Below, one piece after another: positions 1-9,191 of a stretch of DNA of 64,000 nucleotides. How positions within the stretch are numbered: position 1 is the first letter of the stretch; every line of letters begins with the position of its first letter. The stretch covers positions 310,001 to 374,000 of the forward strand of contig NZ_FTMG01000002.1 in the NCBI RefSeq assembly GCF_900155965.1, written 5' to 3'. The DNA comes from Mucilaginibacter lappiensis (lineage in GTDB: Bacteria; Bacteroidota; Bacteroidia; Sphingobacteriales; Sphingobacteriaceae). Position numbers and translations under genes: made by a program. A model generated the notes under the pieces. That model was given only the letters and a program-made list of their open reading frames with translations. It was not told the origin of the DNA and did no database searches.

Positions 1-116
1 TTTTTCTTGTCTCTTGATTCTCATATCCTGTTTCTTATGCAACAAAACAGTTATTTTTTGCTCAAAAAAAACTAAGTTCGCAACCGCTATTATGTTTTTT
101 AATTAATAGGTACATC
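1..116. other. Upstream flank with short word repeat
   Basis: Non-coding flank before the first gene. It opens with a T-rich quasi-repeat of short words of the type tctcttgattctcatatcc, the same style of word repeat found at other gene borders in this window (for example near 14531 and 17690). The rest is AT-rich and should hold the promoter of the gene at 117, but I see no clean TAnnTTTG box. Confidence 0.5.
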
Positions 117-1352
117 ATGACAACGAAAAGAGGCTTTACCACTACCATTTTACACGCCGACCGCTTAGGTAAACCAGAGCATGGCTCCTTACATAAACCC
201 ATACATACTTCGGTAACCTATGGGCACGAGGATGTGCAGGACCTGGTTGATATTTTTCAGAACAAGAAAAAAGGATACGCTTATTCGCGCCAGGGTAACC
301 CTACCGTTACCGCTTTGGAGCATAAGGTAACCAATATGGAAAAAGGATTATCGTCTATTGCTTTTTCAACCGGTATGGCGGCAATTTCGGCAACGGTAAT
401 GGCGCTCATAAAACATGGCGATCATATTGTGGCCAGTTCATTTCTGTTTGGTAATAGTCGCAGCATATTTCAAACCTATATTGATCTGGGCCTGGATATT
501 ACTTTTGTTGATGCTACCGATGTTGAAAATGTACGCAATGAAGTTAGGGCCAACACCAAAATGGTGTTTGTGGAAACCATTGCTAATCCAGCTACACAAG
601 TAGCCGATTTGCAAGGTATTGGTGAGCTTTGCACGCAAAAAGGGATCATATATGTGGTGGATAACACCATGACCTCGCCTTACTTGTTTAACCCTATTGA
701 TGTTAAAGCAAGTTTGGTGATCAACTCTTTAACAAAATATATTGGCGGCCACGGCGATGCGCTTGGCGGCTGTGTTACCGATACCGGTTTGTTTAACTGG
801 AGCAACTACCCTAATATTTTCGAAACGTTTAAAAAACAGGTAAAACCCGAAACACTGGGCCTTACCCAGATCCGTAAAAAAGGATTGAGGGATGCCGGTG
901 GTACCTTATCGCCCGAAGCTGCGCATACTATTGCTGTGGGAGCAGAAACATTAGCCCTGCGCTTAGAGCGTGCCTGCAATAATGCGTTGGCGTTGGCTCA
1001 GTATTTTGAAAGCCACCCGATGATCAAGAACGTATTTTACCCGGGTATCAAAAGTCACAAACAACATGAACGTGCCGGTAAACTGTTCAAAAAATTTGGC
1101 GGTTTAATGAGCATCGAGCTGGATGAAAGCATTGATTGCCTGGCTTTTTTAAATAAGCTGAAACTGGTTGTAAAATCAAGTAACCTGGGCGATACCCGTA
1201 CACTGGCTATCCCGGTTGCTCAAACCATATTTTTTGAACTGGGTGCCGATAAACGCGCCGAAATGGGTATCCCCGAAACTATGATCCGCCTGTCGGTAGG
1301 TATTGAAGACCTGGAAGACCTGATGGCTGATTTTAAAGAAGCTTTGGGATAG
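117..1352 (+). CDS. Trans-sulfuration family PLP enzyme (cystathionine gamma-synthase/lyase type)
   Basis: A 411-residue fold-type I PLP enzyme of the Cys/Met metabolism family, the normal family length. Seen motifs are AYSRQGNPT at about 55-63, FSTGMAAIS at 83-91, VVDNT with the PLP-pyridine Asp at 182, and SLTKYIGGHGD with the Schiff-base Lys207. The family includes cystathionine gamma-synthase, O-acetylhomoserine sulfhydrylase and methionine gamma-lyase, and sequence reading alone cannot choose among them. The substrate is therefore left open. It probably acts in the cytosol in methionine or cysteine metabolism. The gene stands alone, with no other sulfur gene next to it in the window. The ATG at 117 fits the family N-terminus. 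Confidence 0.9.
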   Translation: MTTKRGFTTTILHADRLGKPEHGSLHKPIHTSVTYGHEDVQDLVDIFQNKKKGYAYSRQGNPTVTALEHKVTNMEKGLSSIAFSTGMAAISATVMALIKHGDHIVASSFLFGNSRSIFQTYIDLGLDITFVDATDVENVRNEVRANTKMVFVETIANPATQVADLQGIGELCTQKGIIYVVDNTMTSPYLFNPIDVKASLVINSLTKYIGGHGDALGGCVTDTGLFNWSNYPNIFETFKKQVKPETLGLTQIRKKGLRDAGGTLSPEAAHTIAVGAETLALRLERACNNALALAQYFESHPMIKNVFYPGIKSHKQHERAGKLFKKFGGLMSIELDESIDCLAFLNKLKLVVKSSNLGDTRTLAIPVAQTIFFELGADKRAEMGIPETMIRLSVGIEDLEDLMADFKEALG

Positions 1353-1367
1353 GAGCAAGGATTTAAG

Positions 1368-1462
1368 GAGCAAAGAATAAGGATACCATTTTTAAAAAAG
1401 ATAGGGATGAAAAACCATTGTAAAAGTTCAGTCCTTGTTCTTTTTGTCATTATTCTTTGCTC
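1368..1462. repeat. Inverted repeat reaching into the next coding start
   Basis: A 13-bp perfect inverted repeat (gagcaaagaataa at 1368-1380, complement at 1450-1462) with related words around it. The right arm lies inside the signal-peptide codons of the gene starting at 1407. Confidence 0.6.
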
Positions 1463-2468
1463 TATCATAGTTTCTTGCCTCTCCTCCTGCCGCCGGCATG
1501 ACCGGGTTATCAATACCTCTTTTTACTTCTGGAAAACGGTTTATAAAACTAACGCAACTGAAGCGGCCTGGTTAGGTCATTTTCATACACCCAGGCTTTA
1601 TGTACGCATGATGGATGTGGATATGGACGAAAGCGGTGTAATTCCTATTCCGGTATCGCCCATAACTTTTCAGAATAAATTGCCGGATACGGTTGAAATA
1701 GTGCCAGTAGTATTCATTGTAAACAATATCCTGAAAGTAACAACCCATTCGCAGCTTGATGCCCTGGCCGGTAATATCGTTCGCTTTGTAAACGGTAAAG
1801 TGCAGCAAGCGGGCAAAACCACATTTAGTGAACTCCAGATTGATTGCGACTGGACATCATCCACCCGCGAAAATTATTTTTACCTGCTTGGGCGGTTACG
1901 TCAGATAAAAGAGTTAAAAACAAAAACGATCTCTGCCACATTAAGGCTTCATCAAATAAAAAATCAAAAAGGAAGTGGTATTCCTCCGGTAAACCGTGTT
2001 ATGTTGATGTGTTATAATATGGGTAATTTGCGCAAGTACGGACAGCAAAACTCTATACTTGATATGAGCGAACTAAAAAAATACCTGGGCGATAACGTGA
2101 AAGCCTACCCCATACCTGTTGATGTTGGTCTGCCCCTTTTTAGCTGGGCTGTTGCTTTTCGTGATCAGCAGTATATCGGGATATCCAAAAGAGTACACCT
2201 TGCCGATCTGAACGATACGGCTCAGTTTATCATCCACGGAAATAATTTTTACATAGCCAAAACAAACCTGCCACAGTACGGGTTGAAAGCAAAAGATGAA
2301 ATACGTTGGGAGGATGTTTCAGCAAAGAACATGCAGGCAGCAGCCGGGTATTTATCACCGCTGATTGAAGCAGATACCCTGAATATTATTTATTTTCACC
2401 TTGACGAAGCTATTTTAAAAACCTATACCTATGAAGATCTGGAGAAAACTGCTCATCTGTTCCGTTAG
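1407..2468 (+). CDS. Predicted lipoprotein, unknown function
   Basis: A 353-residue protein of unknown function. A hydrophobic N-terminal segment of about 25 residues ends in Cys-rich SCLSSC, which suggests a signal peptide with a lipoprotein-type cysteine, so it probably sits in the envelope. The body has segments such as IVPVVFIVN, ELQIDCDW and RVMLMCYNMG, an alternation of strands with acidic ends that recalls a TIM-barrel glycosidase-like fold, possibly DUF3142-like; this is a weak impression. It overlaps the next gene by 38 nt, so the two are very likely co-translated and work together. Part of the signal-peptide coding region overlaps an inverted repeat (1368-1462), so the exact start is uncertain. 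Confidence 0.7.
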   Translation: MKNHCKSSVLVLFVIILCSIIVSCLSSCRRHDRVINTSFYFWKTVYKTNATEAAWLGHFHTPRLYVRMMDVDMDESGVIPIPVSPITFQNKLPDTVEIVPVVFIVNNILKVTTHSQLDALAGNIVRFVNGKVQQAGKTTFSELQIDCDWTSSTRENYFYLLGRLRQIKELKTKTISATLRLHQIKNQKGSGIPPVNRVMLMCYNMGNLRKYGQQNSILDMSELKKYLGDNVKAYPIPVDVGLPLFSWAVAFRDQQYIGISKRVHLADLNDTAQFIIHGNNFYIAKTNLPQYGLKAKDEIRWEDVSAKNMQAAAGYLSPLIEADTLNIIYFHLDEAILKTYTYEDLEKTAHLFR

Positions 2469-4851
2469 TTTAATCGTTTTCTTTTTTGCCGAAATTGCTA
2501 TCAATATTGCCTGCGGTGGCGAGGGCGATCCTTATGATTATTATGTTTCTTTTTTTCATAATGACATACAACGTACGCAAGAGTATAAACCGTTTTACTT
2601 TACCTCCTACAGTTTTTTATATGACGATGAAGAACAGGTAAGCGAGGCTACCCTCAACTCCAGAGAATGGGCGGCGTATTTAGGCCATGGGGTAAAGACC
2701 GAAGATGTTGAAAAAGCGATGTATAATTTAAAATACAATGCTGATAGTACTTTATATAACGGATATTTAGATGGAAAAGGGCCGCTGCCCGATAGTTTAA
2801 AAAGTAATACCTTCTTACAAGCTCTGGCCTCCAATAAAAGCGCGCTAAGTTACTATCAGTTCGCTAAAGGCGTTGAGCCTGTAGCAAACGTCAAATCTGA
2901 ATACTGGAATCCAAAAGAAATGGATACCAAGGCGCTGAAGGAAGACGGTGAAGAAGCATTATCAAATGCCAATACCCAAAAGGATAAATTTATTAAGCTG
3001 AGGTATTTATACCAGGCCCAGCGCCTGCTACACTACGGAAAGTATTATAAAGAAGCCGCCGATGTATACGATAAATACCTGGTTAATTACAAAACAGACA
3101 GTCATGTAAAAGGCTGGACGCTAGCTTTAAGGGCTGGCGAATCACGGTGGCTGGGTGATACGGTGAATTCGGCGTATCTGTTCTCAAAAATATTTGCGGC
3201 GTATCCCGAAAGGCGCGTTCAGGCTTACCGTAATTTTAATTATATGCGGGTAAAAACAGCTGCTGTTTTAGCATTGGCTGCCAATAAAAACGAGAAAGCA
3301 GTTATTCATGCCATTGATGGTTTTAATGACCCTGCCCTTAATATCAATCCATTAAAAGAGGTTTATGAGTATGAGCCATCCTCGGATATGGTAGGTGTGC
3401 TGCTTATTCGCGAGATTAATAAACTGGAGGAACAATATGTGAGTACAACACTGACCCCAAGCCCGGCAGTGTCAAGTTATTATCAGACTATGCCCGATAG
3501 TAGCAAAAATAAAGCCTTAGCGCACATTAAACAACTGGAAAGCTTTTGCCAAAAACTATCAGCAGAAAAAAAATACCCGGAGTCAAGCCTTGGCAACCTT
3601 GCACTGGCTTATTTAGCATGGATGCAAAAAGACACTAAATCCGGACTTGGATACCTGGCAGCGCTAAACAGCGAAAAGTTAAGTTCAAAGTTTAACGATC
3701 AAAAACAGATTATACAGCTATTGCTTACCGCGCAGGGCATACAGCAATACAACGAAGTAAATGAAGCTACCCTGCTGCCGTCATTAAAATGGCTCGATGA
3801 TAAAGTAGCACATGAAATCAAAAACAACACCGCGTATAATTTGGGCTACTATGGTTTATCGCCATTTGCCATAACGGCCCGCAATTTTTACCAGGACATC
3901 ATGGCGCCAGCCTACTTAAAACAAGGCGACTCCAGTAAAGCAGCCATCGCCATGTTACAGGGCGATGCAAGCGGAAGTAATGTTACCGAGGCCAGCAGCG
4001 AGACAATCAACTATTGGCAAAACTATCTCCATTCATCGGCATTAAATAAAATAATTGCCTGGAAAAAAACACCTCCCGCAAATCCTTATCTGCATTTTTT
4101 AACACAAAAATTGGGTCGTTACAGTAATGGTGACCTGTATGAACTATTAGGTACGGCATATTTGCGCGAACATAAATATGCTGAGGCTGCTAATGCATTA
4201 AAAATAGTAAACAACAAAAAGCTGAGTGCATTTCCAACTAATTTTTACGATGAAAAAGCAACGGGTTCGGATCCATTCATAAGCCAGATGCCCGATTATC
4301 CTAAATTGTTGTTAAATAACAACGAAAAAGGGTATAATAAACGGCAGTTTGCACAAGCTATGGCCGGGTTTCAAAAACAAATCAAGGCCGACCCTAAAAA
4401 TGCATCAGCATATTATTTTACAATGGGTACAGCTTTGTATAATACCTCTACTTATGGCAATGCCTGGTATTTGATCAGTTATAACTGGTCATCGACAGAT
4501 TATGGTCGCAAGTCATTATATTATTATGATGCCGACTATATAAAAACCACCAATGCCGAAAAATACTTTTTAAAGGCAAGGCAATTAAGCACAAATGCCG
4601 AGTTTAAAGCCAAGTGTACATTTATGGCCGCCAAATGCAGGCAAAAGCAAATCAAGCTGCCATCCTATTCTGACTACCGGGATTATAACTACACCAAGCT
4701 CCAGGATGATGAAAAGAATTATGATAAAGCTGTACGGCGCAATCCGTACTTTGCAGAGCTGCAAAAAAGCTATGGCAAAACAGCCTACTATAAATTGGCG
4801 GTAAATGATTGCAGTTATCTGCGGGATTTTTTGAAGGTAAGTAAAAAGTAG
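2431..4851 (+). CDS. Large secreted/membrane-anchored protein with TPR-like helices
   Basis: An 806-residue protein that I do not recognise. It begins with a hydrophobic segment (about residues 6-27, ending in IACGGEGDPYDYY) consistent with a signal peptide or lipoprotein anchor. The rest is helical, with repeated Ala/Tyr-rich pairs such as YKEAADVYDKYL, YELLGTAYLREHKYAEAANAL and FAQAMAGFQKQIKADPKNASAYY that look like degenerate tetratricopeptide repeats. This points to a periplasmic protein-interaction scaffold rather than an enzyme. Its start lies 38 nt inside the end of the upstream lipoprotein gene, which implies a two-gene operon. The partner and pathway are unknown. Confidence 0.75.
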   Translation: MKIWRKLLICSVSLIVFFFAEIAINIACGGEGDPYDYYVSFFHNDIQRTQEYKPFYFTSYSFLYDDEEQVSEATLNSREWAAYLGHGVKTEDVEKAMYNLKYNADSTLYNGYLDGKGPLPDSLKSNTFLQALASNKSALSYYQFAKGVEPVANVKSEYWNPKEMDTKALKEDGEEALSNANTQKDKFIKLRYLYQAQRLLHYGKYYKEAADVYDKYLVNYKTDSHVKGWTLALRAGESRWLGDTVNSAYLFSKIFAAYPERRVQAYRNFNYMRVKTAAVLALAANKNEKAVIHAIDGFNDPALNINPLKEVYEYEPSSDMVGVLLIREINKLEEQYVSTTLTPSPAVSSYYQTMPDSSKNKALAHIKQLESFCQKLSAEKKYPESSLGNLALAYLAWMQKDTKSGLGYLAALNSEKLSSKFNDQKQIIQLLLTAQGIQQYNEVNEATLLPSLKWLDDKVAHEIKNNTAYNLGYYGLSPFAITARNFYQDIMAPAYLKQGDSSKAAIAMLQGDASGSNVTEASSETINYWQNYLHSSALNKIIAWKKTPPANPYLHFLTQKLGRYSNGDLYELLGTAYLREHKYAEAANALKIVNNKKLSAFPTNFYDEKATGSDPFISQMPDYPKLLLNNNEKGYNKRQFAQAMAGFQKQIKADPKNASAYYFTMGTALYNTSTYGNAWYLISYNWSSTDYGRKSLYYYDADYIKTTNAEKYFLKARQLSTNAEFKAKCTFMAAKCRQKQIKLPSYSDYRDYNYTKLQDDEKNYDKAVRRNPYFAELQKSYGKTAYYKLAVNDCSYLRDFLKVSKK

Positions 4852-4859
4852 AATATTAA

Positions 4860-4932
4860 TGTCATGCTGAACGGAGTAAAGAATTTATTTTGCATCATTC
4901 GAAAATAGATCCTTCGTTCCGCTCAGGATGAC
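4860..4932. repeat. Palindromic intergenic repeat (GTCAT..ATGAC class)
   Basis: Imperfect palindrome starting gtcatgctgaacggag and ending ccgctcaggatgac, between two convergent genes. Related copies lie at 10303-10442, 11833-11940, 13038-13174, 37798-37893, 41303-41510, 42668-42787 and 53547-53925. It may act as a bidirectional terminator. Confidence 0.75.
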
Positions 4933-4979
4933 AACCCTTTTTTATCTTATTTCTTGATTCTTAGCTCTTGTTTCTCGGC

Positions 4980-5900
4980 CTAGGCCCTGGTATCGTTACC
5001 ATGATAAATGCTCAGGTAGCTTTCATAGCGGGATAGTTCTATTTCGCCGTTTTCCAGGGCTTCCAGTACGGCGCAGCCGGGTTCGTTAATGTGACGGCAG
5101 TTGTTGAAGCGACACTCGTTCATACGTTCGCGCATTTCTGGGAAAAAGTGGCCCAGTTCCTGTTTTTCAATGTCAATAACGCCTAACTCGCGGATTCCGG
5201 GTGTATCAATAATAAAGCCGCCTTGCGGCAACTCAAACATTTCTGCAAAGGTGGTGGTGTGCATGCCCTTGTCGCTCCATTCAGATACCATGTGGGTACG
5301 CAGGTCAAGACTCGGTAGCAGGCTATTGATGAGGCTTGATTTACCCACACCCGAGTGGCCCGAGAACAACGTTACCTTATCTTTCAGCAGCTCTTGTACC
5401 TGGTCGATATTGGTACCATCCAGCGCCGAAACCTCAAAGCAAGGATAGCCGATATTTTCATATATCGATTTATAGTCGGCCAGGATTTCCAGGCCCTCGT
5501 CACTAAACAGATCGAGTTTGTTAAATATTAATCGTGCGGGGATATCATAAGCCTCGGCAGTAACCAGGAAACGGTCGATAAAGCCTAAGGAAGTTCGGGG
5601 CGATGCCAGGGTAACCACCAGCAGGGCCTGATCGAGATTAGCCGCGATGATCTGCGCCTGCTTACTCAGGTTAATCGCCTTGCGGATAATATAGTTTTTA
5701 CGTTGATGCAGATTAGTGATCACGCCGTTTTCGCTATCGGGTTCCATTTCAAAATCAACTATATCGCCAACCGCTACGGGGTTGGTAGTCGTGATATCCT
5801 TCATCCTGAATTTACCCTTAATGCGGCAGTCTATACGTTGCCCATCGGGTGTTTGTACCTGGTACCAGCTTCCGGTTGATTTGGTGATTAATCCTTGCAT
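4980..5900 (-). CDS. rsgA: Ribosome small-subunit-dependent GTPase A
   Basis: A 306-residue circularly permuted GTPase that assists late 30S subunit maturation. An N-terminal OB-fold (about 1-70) precedes the permuted GTPase core: NKLD (G4) at 127-130, GHSGVGKSSL (G1/P-loop) at 181-190 and DTPG (G3) at 232-235. The C-terminal zinc site is visible as C263, C268, H270 and C276 in CRFNNCRHINEPGC. Length and order are normal for RsgA. Known family biology: GTP hydrolysis is stimulated by the 30S particle and releases assembly factors. It is probably transcribed alone or downstream of the secreted-protein gene that ends at 5924 on the same strand, 23 nt away. Confidence 0.97.
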   Translation of the reverse strand: MQGLITKSTGSWYQVQTPDGQRIDCRIKGKFRMKDITTTNPVAVGDIVDFEMEPDSENGVITNLHQRKNYIIRKAINLSKQAQIIAANLDQALLVVTLASPRTSLGFIDRFLVTAEAYDIPARLIFNKLDLFSDEGLEILADYKSIYENIGYPCFEVSALDGTNIDQVQELLKDKVTLFSGHSGVGKSSLINSLLPSLDLRTHMVSEWSDKGMHTTTFAEMFELPQGGFIIDTPGIRELGVIDIEKQELGHFFPEMRERMNECRFNNCRHINEPGCAVLEALENGEIELSRYESYLSIYHGNDTRA

Positions 5901-5923
5901 ATTATTAACCCCAAAAATAACAA

Positions 5924-6493
5924 TTAATTAGCCATTGCTTTATGTAATGAAGCAATGCTGGCCAATACCACGTTATTCATAGCAGAAAGACGTGCTCTGG
6001 TCATATGGCGTGCGTTAATATCCAGTACTCCCCGGCGCTTTTGTTTATATTGTTTAATAAGGTATTCAGGATCACTGGGGTAATGATAAATAGCATTGAG
6101 CAATCCGCTTTTAGACCTAAAATGTATATTACACATCTTATAACTATAGTGATTGTTCCAGCAATTTATTTGAACAGAAACTACCATATAAAACGGAACT
6201 CGATATAAATTGGGTGCAAGACTATATTCAAGTATGCCCTGGCATACAACGCTACCCTTAACATTATTACCTTGGGTAGTATCGGCCTGATGGGCTACAT
6301 AATAGCTGTTAAACCATTTTTTAGCCATGGTGTCCAGGCTTATACTGTCCCGGCCTTTCACCTCTATGCTATCCGTATATATTAGTTTATCATTAATTAC
6401 CGGAAGGTTATAAACTATAGAATCCTTAGCTTTTTGGGCAAAGCACGTTTTTGCAATCAGCAGCATTAAAATAAGAAATAGGGTTTTGCTCAT
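5924..6493 (-). CDS. Small secreted protein, DUF4468-like
   Basis: A 189-residue protein with a clear signal peptide ending CFA-QKAKDS. The remainder has a short beta-rich region and a conserved-looking stretch (VKGSVVCQGILEYSL, VSVQINCWNNHYSYKMCNIHF), reminiscent of the DUF4468/TBP-like secreted proteins common in Bacteroidota; this match is from memory and weak. It is likely exported to the periplasm. It lies 23 nt upstream of rsgA on the same strand and diverges from the threonine leader. Function unknown. Confidence 0.7.
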   Translation of the reverse strand: MSKTLFLILMLLIAKTCFAQKAKDSIVYNLPVINDKLIYTDSIEVKGRDSISLDTMAKKWFNSYYVAHQADTTQGNNVKGSVVCQGILEYSLAPNLYRVPFYMVVSVQINCWNNHYSYKMCNIHFRSKSGLLNAIYHYPSDPEYLIKQYKQKRRGVLDINARHMTRARLSAMNNVVLASIASLHKAMAN

Positions 6494-6529
6494 AAATCAA
6501 GAGTAATTATATAAAAAATAAAATAATCC

Positions 6530-6561
6530 TTGCTATTTAAAAAATAATCTACTTACTTTAC
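6530..6561 (+). promoter_or_regulatory. Candidate promoter of the thr operon
   Basis: A ttg at 6530-6532 followed after about 21 nt by TACTTTAC at 6554-6561, a weak match to the Bacteroidota -33/-7 layout (TTG, then TAnnTTTG). It would start transcription about 8 nt before the leader peptide ATG at 6573, as attenuation requires. Confidence 0.35.
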
Positions 6562-6572
6562 GGACATTATAT

Positions 6573-6638
6573 ATGACACTTAACAACACCATTATTACCA
6601 TTATTATTACCACCGGCATAAACCTCGGAGGAAGATAA
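6573..6638 (+). CDS. thrL: Threonine operon leader peptide
   Basis: A 21-codon reading frame directly in front of a terminator and thrA. It contains five Thr codons and six Ile codons, concentrated in the run TIITIIITT at residues 6-14, and ends GINLGGR-stop. This is the typical content of a leader peptide whose translation senses charged tRNA-Thr and tRNA-Ile. The codons after the Thr/Ile run (6626-6634) are exactly complementary to 6681-6689 of the terminator stem, so ribosome stalling can decide between antiterminator and terminator. The peptide itself needs no function. I have high trust because composition, position and RNA structure all agree. Confidence 0.88.
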   Translation: MTLNNTIITIIITTGINLGGR

Positions 6639-6709
6639 TCGTATGGTGTAAAAACATAAAAAAAGAAACCAAATGAAAGCCTTCCTCCGCAAAGAGGAAG
6701 GCTTTTTTG
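6626..6709 (+). promoter_or_regulatory. Thr attenuator: antiterminator and terminator
   Basis: Terminator: 12-bp stem 6676-6687 (aaagccttcctc) with 6694-6705, loop cgcaaa, followed by a T run to 6708. Antiterminator: cggaggaag at 6626-6634, inside the leader peptide codons, pairs perfectly over 9 bp with cttcctccg at 6681-6689, the left arm of the terminator. A ribosome stalled on the Thr/Ile codons at about 6588-6614 would leave 6626-6634 free, favouring readthrough into thrA; a ribosome that reaches the stop at 6636 would cover it and let the terminator form. Confidence 0.88.
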
Positions 6710-6737
6710 TTTAAACATTATTGACACTAAACCATAA

Positions 6738-9191
6738 ATGAAAGTTCTAAAATTTGGCGGTACATCCGTAGGATCAATAGCAAGCATCCAAACTCTTTTA
6801 AACATCCTGGGAGATGAATTTAAAAACCAGGAAAAACCGGTAATCGTACTATCGGCCATGGGCGGTGTAACCAACCTGCTGGCCTCAATGGCTGAGGATG
6901 CTGCCGAAGGCAAGGAATTTACCGCGGCACTGGCCGACCTGGAAAAACGCCATTTTGATGTGGTAAAAAGTTTGTTAGATGTGCAAAACCAAAACCCGGC
7001 GTTTACCCGGTTAAAAATTCACTTTAACCAGTTGGAAGAGCTGCTGCAAGGGGTACTGACCCTCCGTGAACTGACTCCCAAAACGCGCGACCAGATCCTG
7101 AGTTTTGGCGAACGTTGCTCTACCATTATGGTAAGCAAAATAGCGGCCCAGCATTTTAAGGATGTGCTTTTTGTTGATGCCGTCGAAGTGATCAAAACTG
7201 ACAGCGCCTTTGGAAATGCCAAAGTGAACACCGAACTATCTGAAATGCTGATCCGTAACCTGTACGAGGCTAACAAAGATAAAATGCTTATTGTAACCGG
7301 CTTTATAGCGGGTAACGATGCCGGGCAAACCACCACCCTGGGCCGTGGCGGCAGCGATTATACCGCGGCTATATTCGGCTCGGCGCTAAATGCTAAAGAG
7401 ATACAGATCTGGACAGACGTTAACGGCATGATGACCGCCGATCCGCGGATGGTGAAAAAGGCTTTCTCCTTAACCGAGCTTACCTATACCGAGGCCATGG
7501 AGCTTTCCTACTTTGGCGCCAAGGTGATCTATCCGCCAACTATGATCCCGGCTTTCCTGAAAAAGATCCCTATCGTGATCAAAAATACTTTTGAGCCCGA
7601 GTTTGAAGGCACCGTGATCCGCCATGATTGTAAGGCATCAAGCCTGCCTATCAAAGGTATTTCCTCCATCAATAATATCAGCATCCTGAATTTGGAAGGC
7701 AGCGGCATGGTAGGTAAATCTGGCTTTAGCGGCCGTTTGTTCTCGCTGCTGGCACGTGAGCAGATCAACGTGATCCTCATCACCCAGTCGTCATCAGAGC
7801 ATAGCATTACCTTTGCGGTGCAGCCACAGGATACCGAACGCGCTAAACAGGTAATAGAGCAGGAATTTGAACTGGAGCTGGCCGCCAAAAAGCTGGAGCA
7901 CCTGGTGATCGAAAAGAACCTGGCCATATTGGCTATTGTGGGCGAAAATATGAAACAAACGCCGGGCATGTCGGGCAAATTGTTCCATGCGCTGGGCCGT
8001 AACGGGGTTAACGTACGGGCCATTGCGCAGGGTTCGTCGGAGTATAATATCTCTGTGATCATCTCGGCTAATGATCTGTCCAAAGCCTTGAATGCCGTTC
8101 ACGATGCCTTTTTTGTGCAGCTCACCAAAACGTTGCATGCCTTTTGCCTGGGTACCGGCAATATCGGTAAAACCCTGTTTAACCAATTGAATGCCCATAG
8201 CCAGTACCTGAAAGACAATAATGGCATACAGGTAAAAATAGCGGGCATCAGCAATACCCGTAAAATGACATTCAACAGCGACGGCATATCGCTGGATACC
8301 TGGCAGGATGATCTGCAGGCTTCACCCTACGAGGCCGATCTGCAAGGCTTCATCAGCAAAATGAAAGAAATGAACCTGCCTAACTGCGTATTTATTGATA
8401 ATACCGCCAGCCCGGTGCCGATAGGTTTTTACGAGCAGGTTTTTAAAGCCAATATTTCGGTGATCACCTGTAATAAAATAGGTAACTCCGGCAGCTACCA
8501 GCAGTACCGCACCTTTAAGGATACTGCACGTACCCATGGTGTCGACTTTTTTTATGAGACTAACGTAGGTGCAGGCCTACCGATCATCAACACACTGAAA
8601 AACCTGATGAACAGTGGTGACAGGGTACAACGCATCGAGGCTATCCTTTCGGGTACCATCTCCTTCATCTTTAATAATTTTAAGGGCGATGCCAATTTCC
8701 ATGATGTGGTAAAAGAGGCACAGGAAAAAGGCTATACCGAACCTGATCCTCGCGATGATTTGAGCGGCAAGGATTTTATGCGCAAAATGCTGATCCTGGC
8801 CCGCGATGCCGGTTATGCCATGGAAGAAGCGGATGTAGAGATAGAAAGCGTACTGCCCCAAGCCAGCCTGGAAGCAAAATCGGTAGACGATTTTTACGCT
8901 ACGCTAAAAACAGAGGATGCTCATTTTGCTAAACTAAAAGACCTGGCAGAAAAAGATGGTAAAGTGCTGCGCTATATAGGTAAACTGGAGAATGGTAAAG
9001 TAACAATCAATCTGCAAATGGTTGATGAGAACCATCCATTCTATATGTTATCAGGCAGTGATAACATTATATCTTTTATCACTGACAGATATAAAGAACG
9101 CCCGCTGGTGGTAAAAGGCCCTGGTGCAGGTGCTGAAGTAACAGCAGCCGGTGTATTTGCTGATCTGATTAATTTGGGCGTAGCCCCCTAA
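6738..9191 (+). CDS. thrA: Bifunctional aspartokinase / homoserine dehydrogenase
   Basis: An 817-residue fusion enzyme of the aspartate pathway. The N-terminal kinase starts KFGGTSVGS at residues 4-12 and contains the sugar/ATP region GRGGSDYTAA. Paired ACT-like regulatory domains follow (LEGSGMVGKSGFSGRLFSLL and VGENMKQTPGMSGKLFHAL). The homoserine dehydrogenase part begins at about 470 with the NAD(P)-binding LGTGNIGKTL and includes YETNVGAGLPIINTLKNL and GYTEPDPRDDLSGKD. It converts aspartate to aspartyl phosphate and, later in the pathway, aspartate semialdehyde to homoserine. It is first in thrA-thrB-thrC and controlled by the attenuator above. The last residues GVAP come from a G/C-rich repeat that also provides the TAA stop. 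Confidence 0.97.
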   Translation: MKVLKFGGTSVGSIASIQTLLNILGDEFKNQEKPVIVLSAMGGVTNLLASMAEDAAEGKEFTAALADLEKRHFDVVKSLLDVQNQNPAFTRLKIHFNQLEELLQGVLTLRELTPKTRDQILSFGERCSTIMVSKIAAQHFKDVLFVDAVEVIKTDSAFGNAKVNTELSEMLIRNLYEANKDKMLIVTGFIAGNDAGQTTTLGRGGSDYTAAIFGSALNAKEIQIWTDVNGMMTADPRMVKKAFSLTELTYTEAMELSYFGAKVIYPPTMIPAFLKKIPIVIKNTFEPEFEGTVIRHDCKASSLPIKGISSINNISILNLEGSGMVGKSGFSGRLFSLLAREQINVILITQSSSEHSITFAVQPQDTERAKQVIEQEFELELAAKKLEHLVIEKNLAILAIVGENMKQTPGMSGKLFHALGRNGVNVRAIAQGSSEYNISVIISANDLSKALNAVHDAFFVQLTKTLHAFCLGTGNIGKTLFNQLNAHSQYLKDNNGIQVKIAGISNTRKMTFNSDGISLDTWQDDLQASPYEADLQGFISKMKEMNLPNCVFIDNTASPVPIGFYEQVFKANISVITCNKIGNSGSYQQYRTFKDTARTHGVDFFYETNVGAGLPIINTLKNLMNSGDRVQRIEAILSGTISFIFNNFKGDANFHDVVKEAQEKGYTEPDPRDDLSGKDFMRKMLILARDAGYAMEEADVEIESVLPQASLEAKSVDDFYATLKTEDAHFAKLKDLAEKDGKVLRYIGKLENGKVTINLQMVDENHPFYMLSGSDNIISFITDRYKERPLVVKGPGAGAEVTAAGVFADLINLGVAP

